NCBI GenBank assembly: GCA_943370295.1
Contig: CALRQL020000017.1
Span: 10,276 to 74,275 of the forward strand
DNA from: SB11 sp943370295
GTDB lineage: Bacteria > Bacteroidota > Bacteroidia > UBA8524
DNA length: 64,000 nt
Reading direction: 5' to 3'
A program made the position numbers and the translations under genes. Below, piece after piece: positions 1-6,844 of the stretch. How positions within the stretch are numbered: position 1 is the stretch's first letter; each line of letters begins with the position of its first letter. Below the pieces are notes generated by a model, which saw only the letters and a list, made by a program, of their open reading frames with translations, made no database searches and was not told the origin of the DNA.

Positions 1-192
1 AAGCGTTCTAAATCCAATTTGTTCAGCCGCCTGACTAATTCCATAAAGATTAACCCCCTCGCGATTCAACTCACATAATTCGCGTAGTTTTATGATACTT
101 ATTTGTTTACCATATGCAGCGGATACCATTTTTAAACAAGTGGGGCCACAATCTGAATGGTAAAGCTGCTTGATAGGTTTAATTGCTTGCAA
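1..192 (-). CDS. C39-peptidase ABC exporter, N-terminal end only (runs off left edge)
   Basis: The visible 64 residues form the start of a C39 cysteine-peptidase domain as found in bacteriocin/peptide exporters. The conserved oxyanion Gln9 and catalytic Cys15 sit in QLYHSDCGPTCLKM, followed by the usual LREL and NREGVNLYGISQAAE segments. In this family the domain cuts double-glycine leaders and the following membrane and ATPase domains export the core peptide; those domains lie outside the window. No ATG is in frame. A TTG at 192-190 is the best start, because an in-frame TGA lies seven codons upstream. It starts about 20 bp after the stop of the preceding gene on the same strand, so it is probably the last visible gene of the peptide operon. 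The matching substrate is the GG-leader peptide at 3415-3720. The C39 domain is secure; the ABC part is inferred from the family. Confidence 0.8.
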   Translation of the reverse strand, partial: MQAIKPIKQLYHSDCGPTCLKMVSAAYGKQISIIKLRELCELNREGVNLYGISQAAEQIGFRTL

Positions 193-213
193 AATATAGT
201 AGTTAAATCTGTG

Positions 214-1668
214 TCACTTTATTGTAACTGATTTATCTAAATCAGTGTATGGAATTATATTTTTAACGCCATAGCCTTCCACTGGCCAAGACTGTACAAT
301 TGTGTCTACCTCTATTCCAAGCCCATTGATTGCTTTGTGTAAAGCTTCTTGACGTTTGCTTGCCTTTTTTAGTTCACCTTCTTTATTTATCCATACTAAA
401 TCACCCTCAAAAAGCAATTTTTCTTTTGGAAAGTAGAACACTAAGTAATCGGATGTGTGCTCGGATTGTTTACCAATCAAATACAATTTCATTTCAAAAA
501 GTCCATCTGAAATTGTGAGACTATCATTTATTATCTGTGACTGTAATGTTTTAGGTTCTTTTTGCAAGTCATCGGGATTAAGTGCGTGAGGTGCATTAAC
601 AATATACCTTAAGTATTCTTGACTTTGATGTGAGCTGAGAATTGTGCAGCCTTCATGAACAAAAGGTCTGACCCCACCTAGGTACCAGTTATGAAAATGC
701 CCGTAGGCAAAATATTTTATTGGTTTTGAAGGTATCAACTTTTTGACCTCATCTAAAATTAACTCACCATTGGCAATAGAAAGAGGGGCTTCGGCTACAA
801 AAACAAAATCTGTAAACTCGACAACAATACTTTTCGTATCTGCGTGTTTTAATGTTAGAAAATAAATATTGGGGGTATATTTTTCTACCGAAATAGAAGG
901 CGTGTCTGTTTTTTCAACTTCCCATGCAAAATCTTCGGGTTTTGATATGATTTCAGGTAGAATGTCTACAAACGTAGCAGACTTAACAGTCACCTCATCC
1001 CTAAGTTTACCATTTATTTTCTCGATAGTCACTTTCTGCGGAAACCAAAAGCCTTGAATATTTGCATAATGGCTGTAATTATAGGTGGTTGTAATATCCC
1101 CATAAAGTTCATCGTAAGAAAAAAGCGTAATATGGCTTACTAAACTATCAGCCAGATTAATGAATATGGAAACCTTAGTGTTAGTTATTGTTTGTGTACT
1201 TACATAATGGTTATCGTTAATATAGTTTACTGACAGGTTGCTGTTTTTATGAAAATGAGCTAATAAATATAGGGGAGTATAACGGCTTGCCTGATATATA
1301 TACTCCTCATGATCTTTCTGGGTTACTTTTAATAGTTTTGATGAGCCATAGCTTTGAAGAAGCAAGTCTGTACTTGAGTATTTTGCTGCGGATGAGTATT
1401 TCTTCCCTTTCTGTTCACTTGTGTCGGATTTGAGAAACAGGCCATCTGAAATGAAAGCTACTCCATGGCTATATATTGTATTTTGCTGCCAAGGGTCAAA
1501 GCTGTGATAAAATTTACTTTCATTTTCATTGATTAAAAGTTGGATAAATTTACCATTAACACTTAAAACCTGCTTTTTGTAACAGCCATCAATTACATTG
1601 GCAGTAGAATGGTTGCTTTTAAGAAGAAAAATAAAAAAAAATGAAATAACAGTAAAATAACGCTTCAT
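214..1668 (-). CDS. exported metallo-beta-lactamase-fold protein with degenerate metal site
   Basis: About 484 residues. I start at the ATG at 1668 rather than the upstream GTG at 1701, because the product then begins with a clean signal peptide (MKRYFTVISFFFIFLL, then Ser/Thr/Ala before about residue 24). The C-terminal half looks like a metallo-beta-lactamase fold: the metal loop position reads GHFHNWYLGG (H324, H326), and a second ligand stretch has H404 in SEHTSDYLVFYFP and D423 in LLFEGDLVW. The usual HxHxDH is therefore reduced to HxHxWY, losing the Asp and third His, so hydrolase activity is doubtful or altered. The N-terminal half resembles nothing I recognise. It lies between the HQxGH enzyme and the C39 exporter and is co-directional, suggesting a periplasmic role in maturation, immunity or handling of the exported peptide; this is inference. 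Confidence 0.6.
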   Translation of the reverse strand: MKRYFTVISFFFIFLLKSNHSTANVIDGCYKKQVLSVNGKFIQLLINENESKFYHSFDPWQQNTIYSHGVAFISDGLFLKSDTSEQKGKKYSSAAKYSSTDLLLQSYGSSKLLKVTQKDHEEYIYQASRYTPLYLLAHFHKNSNLSVNYINDNHYVSTQTITNTKVSIFINLADSLVSHITLFSYDELYGDITTTYNYSHYANIQGFWFPQKVTIEKINGKLRDEVTVKSATFVDILPEIISKPEDFAWEVEKTDTPSISVEKYTPNIYFLTLKHADTKSIVVEFTDFVFVAEAPLSIANGELILDEVKKLIPSKPIKYFAYGHFHNWYLGGVRPFVHEGCTILSSHQSQEYLRYIVNAPHALNPDDLQKEPKTLQSQIINDSLTISDGLFEMKLYLIGKQSEHTSDYLVFYFPKEKLLFEGDLVWINKEGELKKASKRQEALHKAINGLGIEVDTIVQSWPVEGYGVKNIIPYTDLDKSVTIK

Positions 1669-1713
1669 AATAAAACAATAAACTAACATTGATAAAAACA
1701 CAAGTGTAATATA

Positions 1714-2967
1714 CTACTCTACCGACTCAAATTTGTTGACTTCTAAGAATTTTTTGTGGTTATAGTTATAGGTTTGATTATTAAGATGATAGCTGTCTAG
1801 CAAAGCTTGATATTTATTTAATATAGAAATAAATGATTGCTTCATCCCTACATATACGTATAAGCCTTCAGTTGTGTATATTGTTTCTGCAACTTCATTT
1901 TTGTCAAAGCTCTCAAACAGTTCAAAGTCTAAAGCACTTTTTCTTAGATAAAATGCGATACGGCCCTTTATTTCAGCTTTTTGTTCATCAATAAACCGAT
2001 CATTTTGTAAGGCGGTATCCAGCACATTAAGAATTAGAAAATAAGTATATAATGAATGTAATACAATTTCATGGCTGCGCCTTTCTATACTTCCAATTGT
2101 TCTGCCGTAGTTAGATACAGGTCTAATAGTTTCGTCGTGATTAACTTTAAAGAACCGTCTCTTGTTGTTTATGATTTGGTCGAAAATAACATGACCCATT
2201 TGATGTGAAATATCGTCTAAGAAAAAGACTTCATCGTACCAAGGTTGGTAAATATTATGAAAACTAATACGCTTTATTTGGAAAGATGCAAAAGAGTTAC
2301 GCAAGCAAAATAAGTCATTAACTGGATGGGTTCCATCATTAAATACTACAGCTTTGGCACAACCTTCTACCAAGAGGTGGGCCAGCCAAGGCACATTTTC
2401 CGCTATAAAGTTTAGCGCGTTATTGAAAATGCTACTCTTACGGTTAAAGGCACCATTAACGTCGTAGTCAATTAACTTATGTGAGCTATCGTAAAACCTA
2501 TCGTCAAATAACTCTAATCTATGTTTAAGTAGTTCGATTCCAAGCTTATTATTTTGTTCAATAGGTTCTACATTTACTGATTGACCATCCAATAAATAAC
2601 CATTGGATGTCGTTTCAAGAGTATGACTTTTGCTCTTCTCTTTACCGGTAATCCAACCTATTTTAGGCAGATATATAATTCCATATTTATCTGCAATAAC
2701 GTTTATTTTTTTGGGCCTGTCACCTATTATAATACTCCCCCATAAGAGTTGCTTTAATAAATCGGAATCAATCGCACTATCGTTGTCAGACTTTATTGCT
2801 GCAAATAATGTCGGATCTAAAAAAATGTTATCATTATCAAAATCAAGTAACTCAAAAAAATCGGGGATTGTTTTATATATGATAATCTTCATATATTCTG
2901 CAATTTCGCTTTTTCCCCTTAAAAGATTAGAATATTGATAGTCAAAAAACTCTTTGCTGAAGTTCAT
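1714..2967 (-). CDS. putative peptide-modifying enzyme, HExxH-like (HQxGH variant)
   Basis: 417 residues, no signal peptide or membrane segment, so probably cytoplasmic. Near the C-terminal third it has DDISHQMGHVIFD (H255-Q-M-G-H259), and 45 residues on ERRSHEIVLHSLYTYF (H304). This spacing and the LHxxYxY pattern recall the HExxH-motif family found with RiPP precursors (2-oxoglutarate/iron peptide beta-hydroxylases), in which the two motif histidines plus a downstream residue bind metal. Here Gln replaces the motif Glu. The long N-terminal region is unrecognised. It is the first gene of a three-gene minus-strand unit with its own promoter at 3056-3086, downstream of the double-glycine precursor. 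Alternatives are an unrelated metal-binding protein or an inactive homolog. Family assignment is moderate; substrate assignment is inference. Confidence 0.5.
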   Translation of the reverse strand: MNFSKEFFDYQYSNLLRGKSEIAEYMKIIIYKTIPDFFELLDFDNDNIFLDPTLFAAIKSDNDSAIDSDLLKQLLWGSIIIGDRPKKINVIADKYGIIYLPKIGWITGKEKSKSHTLETTSNGYLLDGQSVNVEPIEQNNKLGIELLKHRLELFDDRFYDSSHKLIDYDVNGAFNRKSSIFNNALNFIAENVPWLAHLLVEGCAKAVVFNDGTHPVNDLFCLRNSFASFQIKRISFHNIYQPWYDEVFFLDDISHQMGHVIFDQIINNKRRFFKVNHDETIRPVSNYGRTIGSIERRSHEIVLHSLYTYFLILNVLDTALQNDRFIDEQKAEIKGRIAFYLRKSALDFELFESFDKNEVAETIYTTEGLYVYVGMKQSFISILNKYQALLDSYHLNNQTYNYNHKKFLEVNKFESVE

Positions 2968-3358
2968 AAAATTCTTTCAGTTATTTTTAATTTGAATGAG
3001 AGTGTTTAATATTAATGGAATATTTCGCTGATTTTAGGCAAATTATAGTTACTCACAAAACTATTTTACGAATACGCAAAATACAACTCATAACAATCGT
3101 TATTAAAAGTTCCCCAAGAGAAACGCAGAATTGAGCTTATTATGAAAAACACATAGATTCTTAAAGAACTTTGGTTTACAGTAAAACACAGCCTTTTTCA
3201 TATACTAAATATATAATAGTCTGACTGACGATCATTTGTTAGCATTGAGTTAAAGTTGAGGGAGATAGCTAAAAAAATAGAAATATCATCTATTTGAACG
3301 CAACTGAACCAATATTAATACTTCTAATGCTTATGATAATCGTAATAGTTGTGTATAA
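2968..3358. other. AT-rich intergenic stretch between enzyme and precursor genes
   Basis: No convincing gene. It contains the promoter listed at 3056-3086 and is bounded on the right by the hairpin at 3359-3394. A 32-codon minus-strand frame (3103-3201) lacks a GG leader, a ribosome site or any recognisable feature and is not called. Confidence 0.5.
3056..3086 (-). promoter_or_regulatory. Bacteroidota-type promoter for the HQxGH enzyme operon
   Basis: On the minus strand there is TTG (3086-3084), a 20-nt spacer, then TAGTTTTG (3063-3056). This fits the -33/-7 consensus TTG-N19/20-TAnnTTTG. The predicted transcript start is near 3049, leaving an 80-nt leader before the ATG at 2967. It gives the processing and export genes transcription independent of the precursor gene. 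Confidence 0.55.
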
Positions 3359-3394
3359 ATTAGCGGCTGTTTTATTACTAAAACAACCGCTAAT
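3359..3394 (-). terminator. intrinsic terminator after the precursor gene
   Basis: A 15-bp stem with one C-A mismatch pairs 3359-3373 with 3380-3394, around a 6-nt loop. On the minus strand it is followed by a short, imperfect T tract. It lies 20 bp after the precursor stop, so it probably ends or attenuates the precursor transcript before the downstream enzyme genes. Confidence 0.65.
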
Positions 3395-3414
3395 AGTAAG
3401 TGTGAGCGGTGTTA

Positions 3415-3720
3415 TCAGCCTCCGGTACTTGGAGCGTTAACGATGCTATCAAAATACATCATCCTTTGTTCAGCAAGGTGAACATCGCCAGGTGCGTACA
3501 TGCTGTTAAATTGTTGTGCCCACTGTGGATTGCTAAAGAAGAAATTAACTTGATCGTTAGTGTAACCAGCTTCAATTTTTAGATAGCCGTTTGTTCCATC
3601 AGCAGCAATGTGGCAAGAATCTGCATCAACTTGACCGCCATTAACGTTCAACATTGCGTCTTTAAGTAAAATTGCGTTTGCTTTTGCTTTGAAAGCATCT
3701 AGATTATTTTTTTTCATCAT
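3415..3720 (-). CDS. double-glycine-leader peptide precursor (candidate RiPP/bacteriocin-like)
   Basis: 101 residues. The first 29 form a lysine-rich leader ending LLKDAMLNVNGG, with hydrophobic residues at the C39-recognition positions relative to the cut: V at -4, M at -7 and L at -12. Cleavage after Gly29 would release a 72-residue core that begins QVDADSCH. The core has a single Cys (C36), many Asn/Asp/Gln/Tyr/Phe residues and a C-terminal STGG. One Cys argues against lanthionine rings; oxidative or hydroxylation chemistry by the nearby HQxGH enzyme is possible. A ribosome-binding AAAAGGAAAA lies just before the tandem ATG-ATG start. It is followed by its own terminator, which suits a precursor made in excess of its enzymes. 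The core sequence is not one I recognise. Alternatives are a secreted signalling peptide or toxin using the same exporter. Confidence 0.75.
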   Translation of the reverse strand: MMKKNNLDAFKAKANAILLKDAMLNVNGGQVDADSCHIAADGTNGYLKIEAGYTNDQVNFFFSNPQWAQQFNSMYAPGDVHLAEQRMMYFDSIVNAPSTGG

Positions 3721-3824
3721 TTTTCCTTTTATGATAAAAAGGTAAACTTTATTGATAGTCCTACTTCTTTATAAGAGTTTCGGATGCCTCTACAATTTAT
3801 CTTGCTGCGCATTTAAAAAAATTA

Positions 3825-3851
3825 CAAAATAAGTTGCAACACGAAAGTCAA
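3825..3851 (-). promoter_or_regulatory. possible promoter of the precursor gene
   Basis: On the minus strand there is TTG (3851-3849), a 17-nt spacer, then TATTTTG (3831-3825), one T short of the TAnnTTTG consensus. The leader to the ATG at 3720 would be about 100 nt. It is a weak match, offered because no better one lies in the 319-bp divergent gap (3721-4039). Confidence 0.3.
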
Positions 3852-3953
3852 AAAGAAACATCAGTTTTTTAGTTCACTTTTTGTTCTATATTATGAATTT
3901 TATAGAAACTTCTTTTCGCAAAAGGGAAAAATTGTTCGTTTGTCGAAAAAGAA

Positions 3954-3984
3954 TTGATTACATGGGACAAAAAAAATATACTTG
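3954..3984 (+). promoter_or_regulatory. probable promoter of the solenoid/RsmG-like/regulator unit
   Basis: TTG (3954-3956), a 20-nt spacer and TATACTTG (3977-3984), one mismatch from TAnnTTTG. The predicted transcript start is near 3991, about 50 nt before the ATG at 4040. Together with 3825-3851 it makes the 3721-4039 gap a divergent promoter region. Confidence 0.4.
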
Positions 3985-4039
3985 TGATTTCGAATAATAG
4001 ACGCTATCATTTACTGCATTTTATTAATCCTTATGTTGC

Positions 4040-5140
4040 ATGCAAGAACTTAATAAATCCGAGTTGATAAAAAATTGTAAGGAAAAGGGGTTATGGGTAT
4101 CTGAACTCGAAAAATTACGAAAAGCAAAAAATATTGAAGAAGTTGGGGAGGTGGTATTTGGTAACTACAAATGGTTATTGAACAGTGATTTACTCAATTT
4201 GATACCAAGGAACACTTTTAAAAGCTTAACTATTGAAACAGATGTAGACTTAAGTGAAACTAACTCGCTTGTAATTGAACTGCCAGACCAAATCAGGGGA
4301 AGTCTTAATTTAAGTAACTGTAATCTCGATGAGATATTACTTCCAACTAAAGTTGAAGGAACTCTAAATTTAGATGGGTGTGATTTATCAAAAGTTGACC
4401 TCACGTCTTGTCCAAGTGGTTCCTTGAGCCTTATCAAGTGTGAGCTTAGAAACATCAAAATGCCCTATGTAATTAACGGGTATCTTGATTTAAGCCTTTG
4501 TAATTTAGAAGGTGTTGTGCTCCCCAAGTATATTCAAGAGTCATTAATTATAAACGGCTGTAAAATGGGAAGCGTAGTTTTGCCTGATTACATTGGAGGC
4601 TCTTTAAATCTTAATAATCACACTACCTCACTCGTTTTGCCCAAGTATATAGGTAAATCTCTAAATCTTCGCGGGTGTGACCTCACAAATACGCAAATGC
4701 CACAGTATGTTGGGGATGACCTAGACTTACGCGACTGTAAAATAAATGGTCTCACGATACCTAAACATGTCGGTGGGTACATTTACCTCAGCAACAGTAC
4801 TTTTTCTTACTTGGTGTTTCCTAATATTTATAAGGGTTCGCTTGATTTATCGTTTTGTAACTTAGCTAAAGTTACATTACCAAAACACATAAGCGGCTCA
4901 TTGGATTTAAGCGGCTGTGATTTAAGCGATTACGAATTGCCAAAGTTTATTGGAAGCTCGTTATACCTAAATCACTGTACTTTAAGTGACAAAACTGTAT
5001 TACCTGACTTCGTGAAAAATTGTATTGATTTTGAAAATTGTATTGGATGGGATGATGTTTATAATGGCTATGCTGATTTTTTGATAAATAAGGATGGATC
5101 TATTGCTTACAGCATTTCTAACTCGACTCCTAGGTTATAA
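4040..5140 (+). CDS. 20-residue-repeat solenoid protein
   Basis: 366 residues with no signal peptide. From about residue 75 to 335 it consists of roughly 13 tandem repeats of 20 residues with consensus PkyIgGSLdLsgCdLsnvvL, for example PKHISGSLDLSGCDLSDYEL. The regular LxLxxCxL register predicts a beta-solenoid or leucine-rich-repeat-like stack with an internal cysteine ladder. One repeat has lost the Cys and one residue (NNHTTS). The N-terminal 70 residues are charged and helical and contain no known domain. Such repeats usually bind proteins; no catalytic motif is visible. It is 11 bp upstream of the RsmG-like gene, so they are probably co-transcribed, and it diverges from the peptide precursor. 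Base composition is AT-rich like its neighbours, consistent with transfer. Function unknown. Confidence 0.7.
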   Translation: MQELNKSELIKNCKEKGLWVSELEKLRKAKNIEEVGEVVFGNYKWLLNSDLLNLIPRNTFKSLTIETDVDLSETNSLVIELPDQIRGSLNLSNCNLDEILLPTKVEGTLNLDGCDLSKVDLTSCPSGSLSLIKCELRNIKMPYVINGYLDLSLCNLEGVVLPKYIQESLIINGCKMGSVVLPDYIGGSLNLNNHTTSLVLPKYIGKSLNLRGCDLTNTQMPQYVGDDLDLRDCKINGLTIPKHVGGYIYLSNSTFSYLVFPNIYKGSLDLSFCNLAKVTLPKHISGSLDLSGCDLSDYELPKFIGSSLYLNHCTLSDKTVLPDFVKNCIDFENCIGWDDVYNGYADFLINKDGSIAYSISNSTPRL

Positions 5141-5151
5141 ATTTTGATAAT

Positions 5152-5784
5152 ATGGATAATATATTAAAATATTTCAAGGGGCTTAGTAAAACCCAAATAG
5201 ATCAGTTGTATGTTCTTCCTCATTTGTACTTACAAACACCTGAATCTGGGGTATTGGAGCGAAAAAGTATTGAAACTTTTTACAAATATCAAGTACTGTA
5301 TTCTTATAGTGTAGCCCGCTTCATGCAATTTAAGCCGGGTACAAGGATACTAGATGTAGGCACTGGATCTGGATTCCCTAGTATACCACTTTGCATATTG
5401 TTTCCGAATGTACAGTTTGTTTTATGCGATTATGTAAACTTACTATACTTAGCCAAAGAGGTAGCTTCTTTTTTGGAGCTTCAAAATGTAACTTTTCATC
5501 ATGGGTATGCACAAGAATTATCAACCAAGCACCATTTCGTAATAGGGCGAGCTGTAGCATATCCTAGTGATATCTACAGCTGGACGAAACAGAATTTATC
5601 AACTGAAAACTTTAACTCAAAACCCAATGGATATATGTTGTTTAAAGACGACTACCTTAAGAAAGAAATTCACTTACTGAGGGAAACGGATAAAGAGCTA
5701 GTAATCGAAGAATATTATCTAAACACCTTGTACGGAGATCGATTGTTTGGGGAGCAAAAAATGGTATATTTTTACAAACCTTGA
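5152..5784 (+). CDS. RsmG-like SAM-dependent methyltransferase (divergent paralog)
   Basis: 210 residues, close to normal RsmG length. It matches the 16S rRNA G527-N7 methyltransferase family: FKPGTRILDVGTGSGFPSIPL is the SAM motif I, followed by FPNVQFVLCD (acidic end of strand 2), LELQNVTFHHG and a VIGRAVAYP strand where RsmG has SRAV. Several normally constant positions differ: GGGFPG is GSGFPS, the N-terminal substrate-side segment (usually NVISRKD) reads GVLERKS, and the strand after motif I lacks the usual basic residues. So this is probably an accessory paralog rather than the housekeeping enzyme. Its target may be rRNA or something local. It sits 11 bp after the solenoid gene and 65 bp before a response regulator, in AT-rich DNA. 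Confidence 0.7.
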   Translation: MDNILKYFKGLSKTQIDQLYVLPHLYLQTPESGVLERKSIETFYKYQVLYSYSVARFMQFKPGTRILDVGTGSGFPSIPLCILFPNVQFVLCDYVNLLYLAKEVASFLELQNVTFHHGYAQELSTKHHFVIGRAVAYPSDIYSWTKQNLSTENFNSKPNGYMLFKDDYLKKEIHLLRETDKELVIEEYYLNTLYGDRLFGEQKMVYFYKP

Positions 5785-5849
5785 ACCAGGAGGTGAATAA
5801 TGCGGTTTAGTTAGTTCAAAACCTAAGAAGTCTTCTATCACTTAAGCAT

Positions 5850-6560
5850 TTGATTATGAAATTTATTATCGCAGACGAGTCTGTTTTTTTTCGAAACTAC
5901 TTTAGTAAGCAGATTTTACTTTTGGGCCACACTGTTTTAGGAGAGGCAAAAGAAGGCCAAACGTTAGTAGAAAAAGTTAGGAAATTAAAACCCGACTTCG
6001 TTGTAACTGATGTTGGGATGTCCCCTATGAATGGATTAGATGCCTCAATGGAAATATATAAACTCATGCCTGAAGTGAAAATAATATGCATCACTTTACA
6101 GAATATTAGTTCTTGGATTTCTGAAATGCAGCAAATAGGCATATCAGGTTATGTGTACAAAAACTCAGGAAATGAGAGTTTATATAATGCAATAAAGTCA
6201 TCATTAAACAACACGTTTTACTGTGATACGATGCAGTCAAAATTTCTTATTAATGATTTAAAAAAAATATTTCACAGCGAGGATAGTGGGGTTGAGGGTC
6301 TAAGCCAACTAAAAACGGGTTTAAAATCTCTACTGTTTCAACCTCAATCGCGAAATGATGAGAACGGCTATATCCCTTCAAAACGGGAGTTGATTATTTT
6401 AACTGCTACAGCAGAGGGAAAGCCCATAAAGCAAATAGCAGAACTGCTTGGTATAACAGCAAGAAATATTAGTAAAATAAAGGAAAAGATGAGAGACAAA
6501 ACTGGTGTTGAAACTAATGCTGAATTATTGTCAATTTCATACAAAAATGGCTGGATTTAG
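5850..6560 (+). CDS. response regulator, REC plus LuxR/NarL-type HTH
   Basis: 236 residues (a second in-frame ATG at 5856 is equally plausible). The receiver domain occupies about residues 3-125, with the acidic pocket in IIADES, the phospho-acceptor D54 in VVTDVG, T82 in CIT and K104 in YKN, so it looks phosphorylatable. A linker of about 45 residues leads to a C-terminal HTH: KRELIILTATAEGKPIKQIA then GITARNISKIKEKMRDKTGV, the LuxR/GerE fold. It should act as a DNA-binding transcription factor. No histidine kinase is in the window, so its partner is unknown. Its location beside the peptide locus and in the same orientation as the solenoid and methyltransferase genes suggests local regulation; this is inference. 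Confidence 0.85.
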   Translation: MIMKFIIADESVFFRNYFSKQILLLGHTVLGEAKEGQTLVEKVRKLKPDFVVTDVGMSPMNGLDASMEIYKLMPEVKIICITLQNISSWISEMQQIGISGYVYKNSGNESLYNAIKSSLNNTFYCDTMQSKFLINDLKKIFHSEDSGVEGLSQLKTGLKSLLFQPQSRNDENGYIPSKRELIILTATAEGKPIKQIAELLGITARNISKIKEKMRDKTGVETNAELLSISYKNGWI

Positions 6561-6634
6561 CCATACATTTATCTTCAACAGCTCTTTAATGACCACCTAA
6601 AAAGATTTTCATAAATTCACAAATTACGTAAACT

Positions 6635-6681
6635 AAAAACCCTTTTCTTAACCGAAAAGAGTTTTAGTTTTTGTAACCCGT
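6635..6681 (-). repeat. tRNA-Glu-end-like repeat (candidate att site, distal copy)
   Basis: This 47-bp stretch matches the sequence at 13573-13619. It contains GTTTTAGTTTTTGTA followed by ACCCGT, where the tRNA copy has GCCCGT, next to a terminator-like hairpin (AAAACCCTTTT/AAAAGAGTTTT, 6636-6665). The hairpin loop is in the opposite orientation to that of the tRNA copy. It marks the left boundary of the hsdMSR block and may also terminate the response-regulator transcript. Confidence 0.5.
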
Positions 6682-6844
6682 TTCCCTTTGCGGAATTTGC
6701 TATTGTAGTTTTGGAATAAATGCAGAGATTTTTGAGCGTTAAGCCCTAGCGAATAAAAATAACTTTTAGCTCTTGTAGTGTTCTTGCCTTTTACAATCGG
6801 GTTGTAGGCTTAATGGGATATCCTAAATACTTCTGTTATCTAGT

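Noticed and set aside
3103..3201. 32-codon minus-strand frame between precursor and enzyme (possible second precursor)
   Set aside because: No GG or other leader motif, no ribosome site, and low-complexity Lys/Phe content; likely chance.
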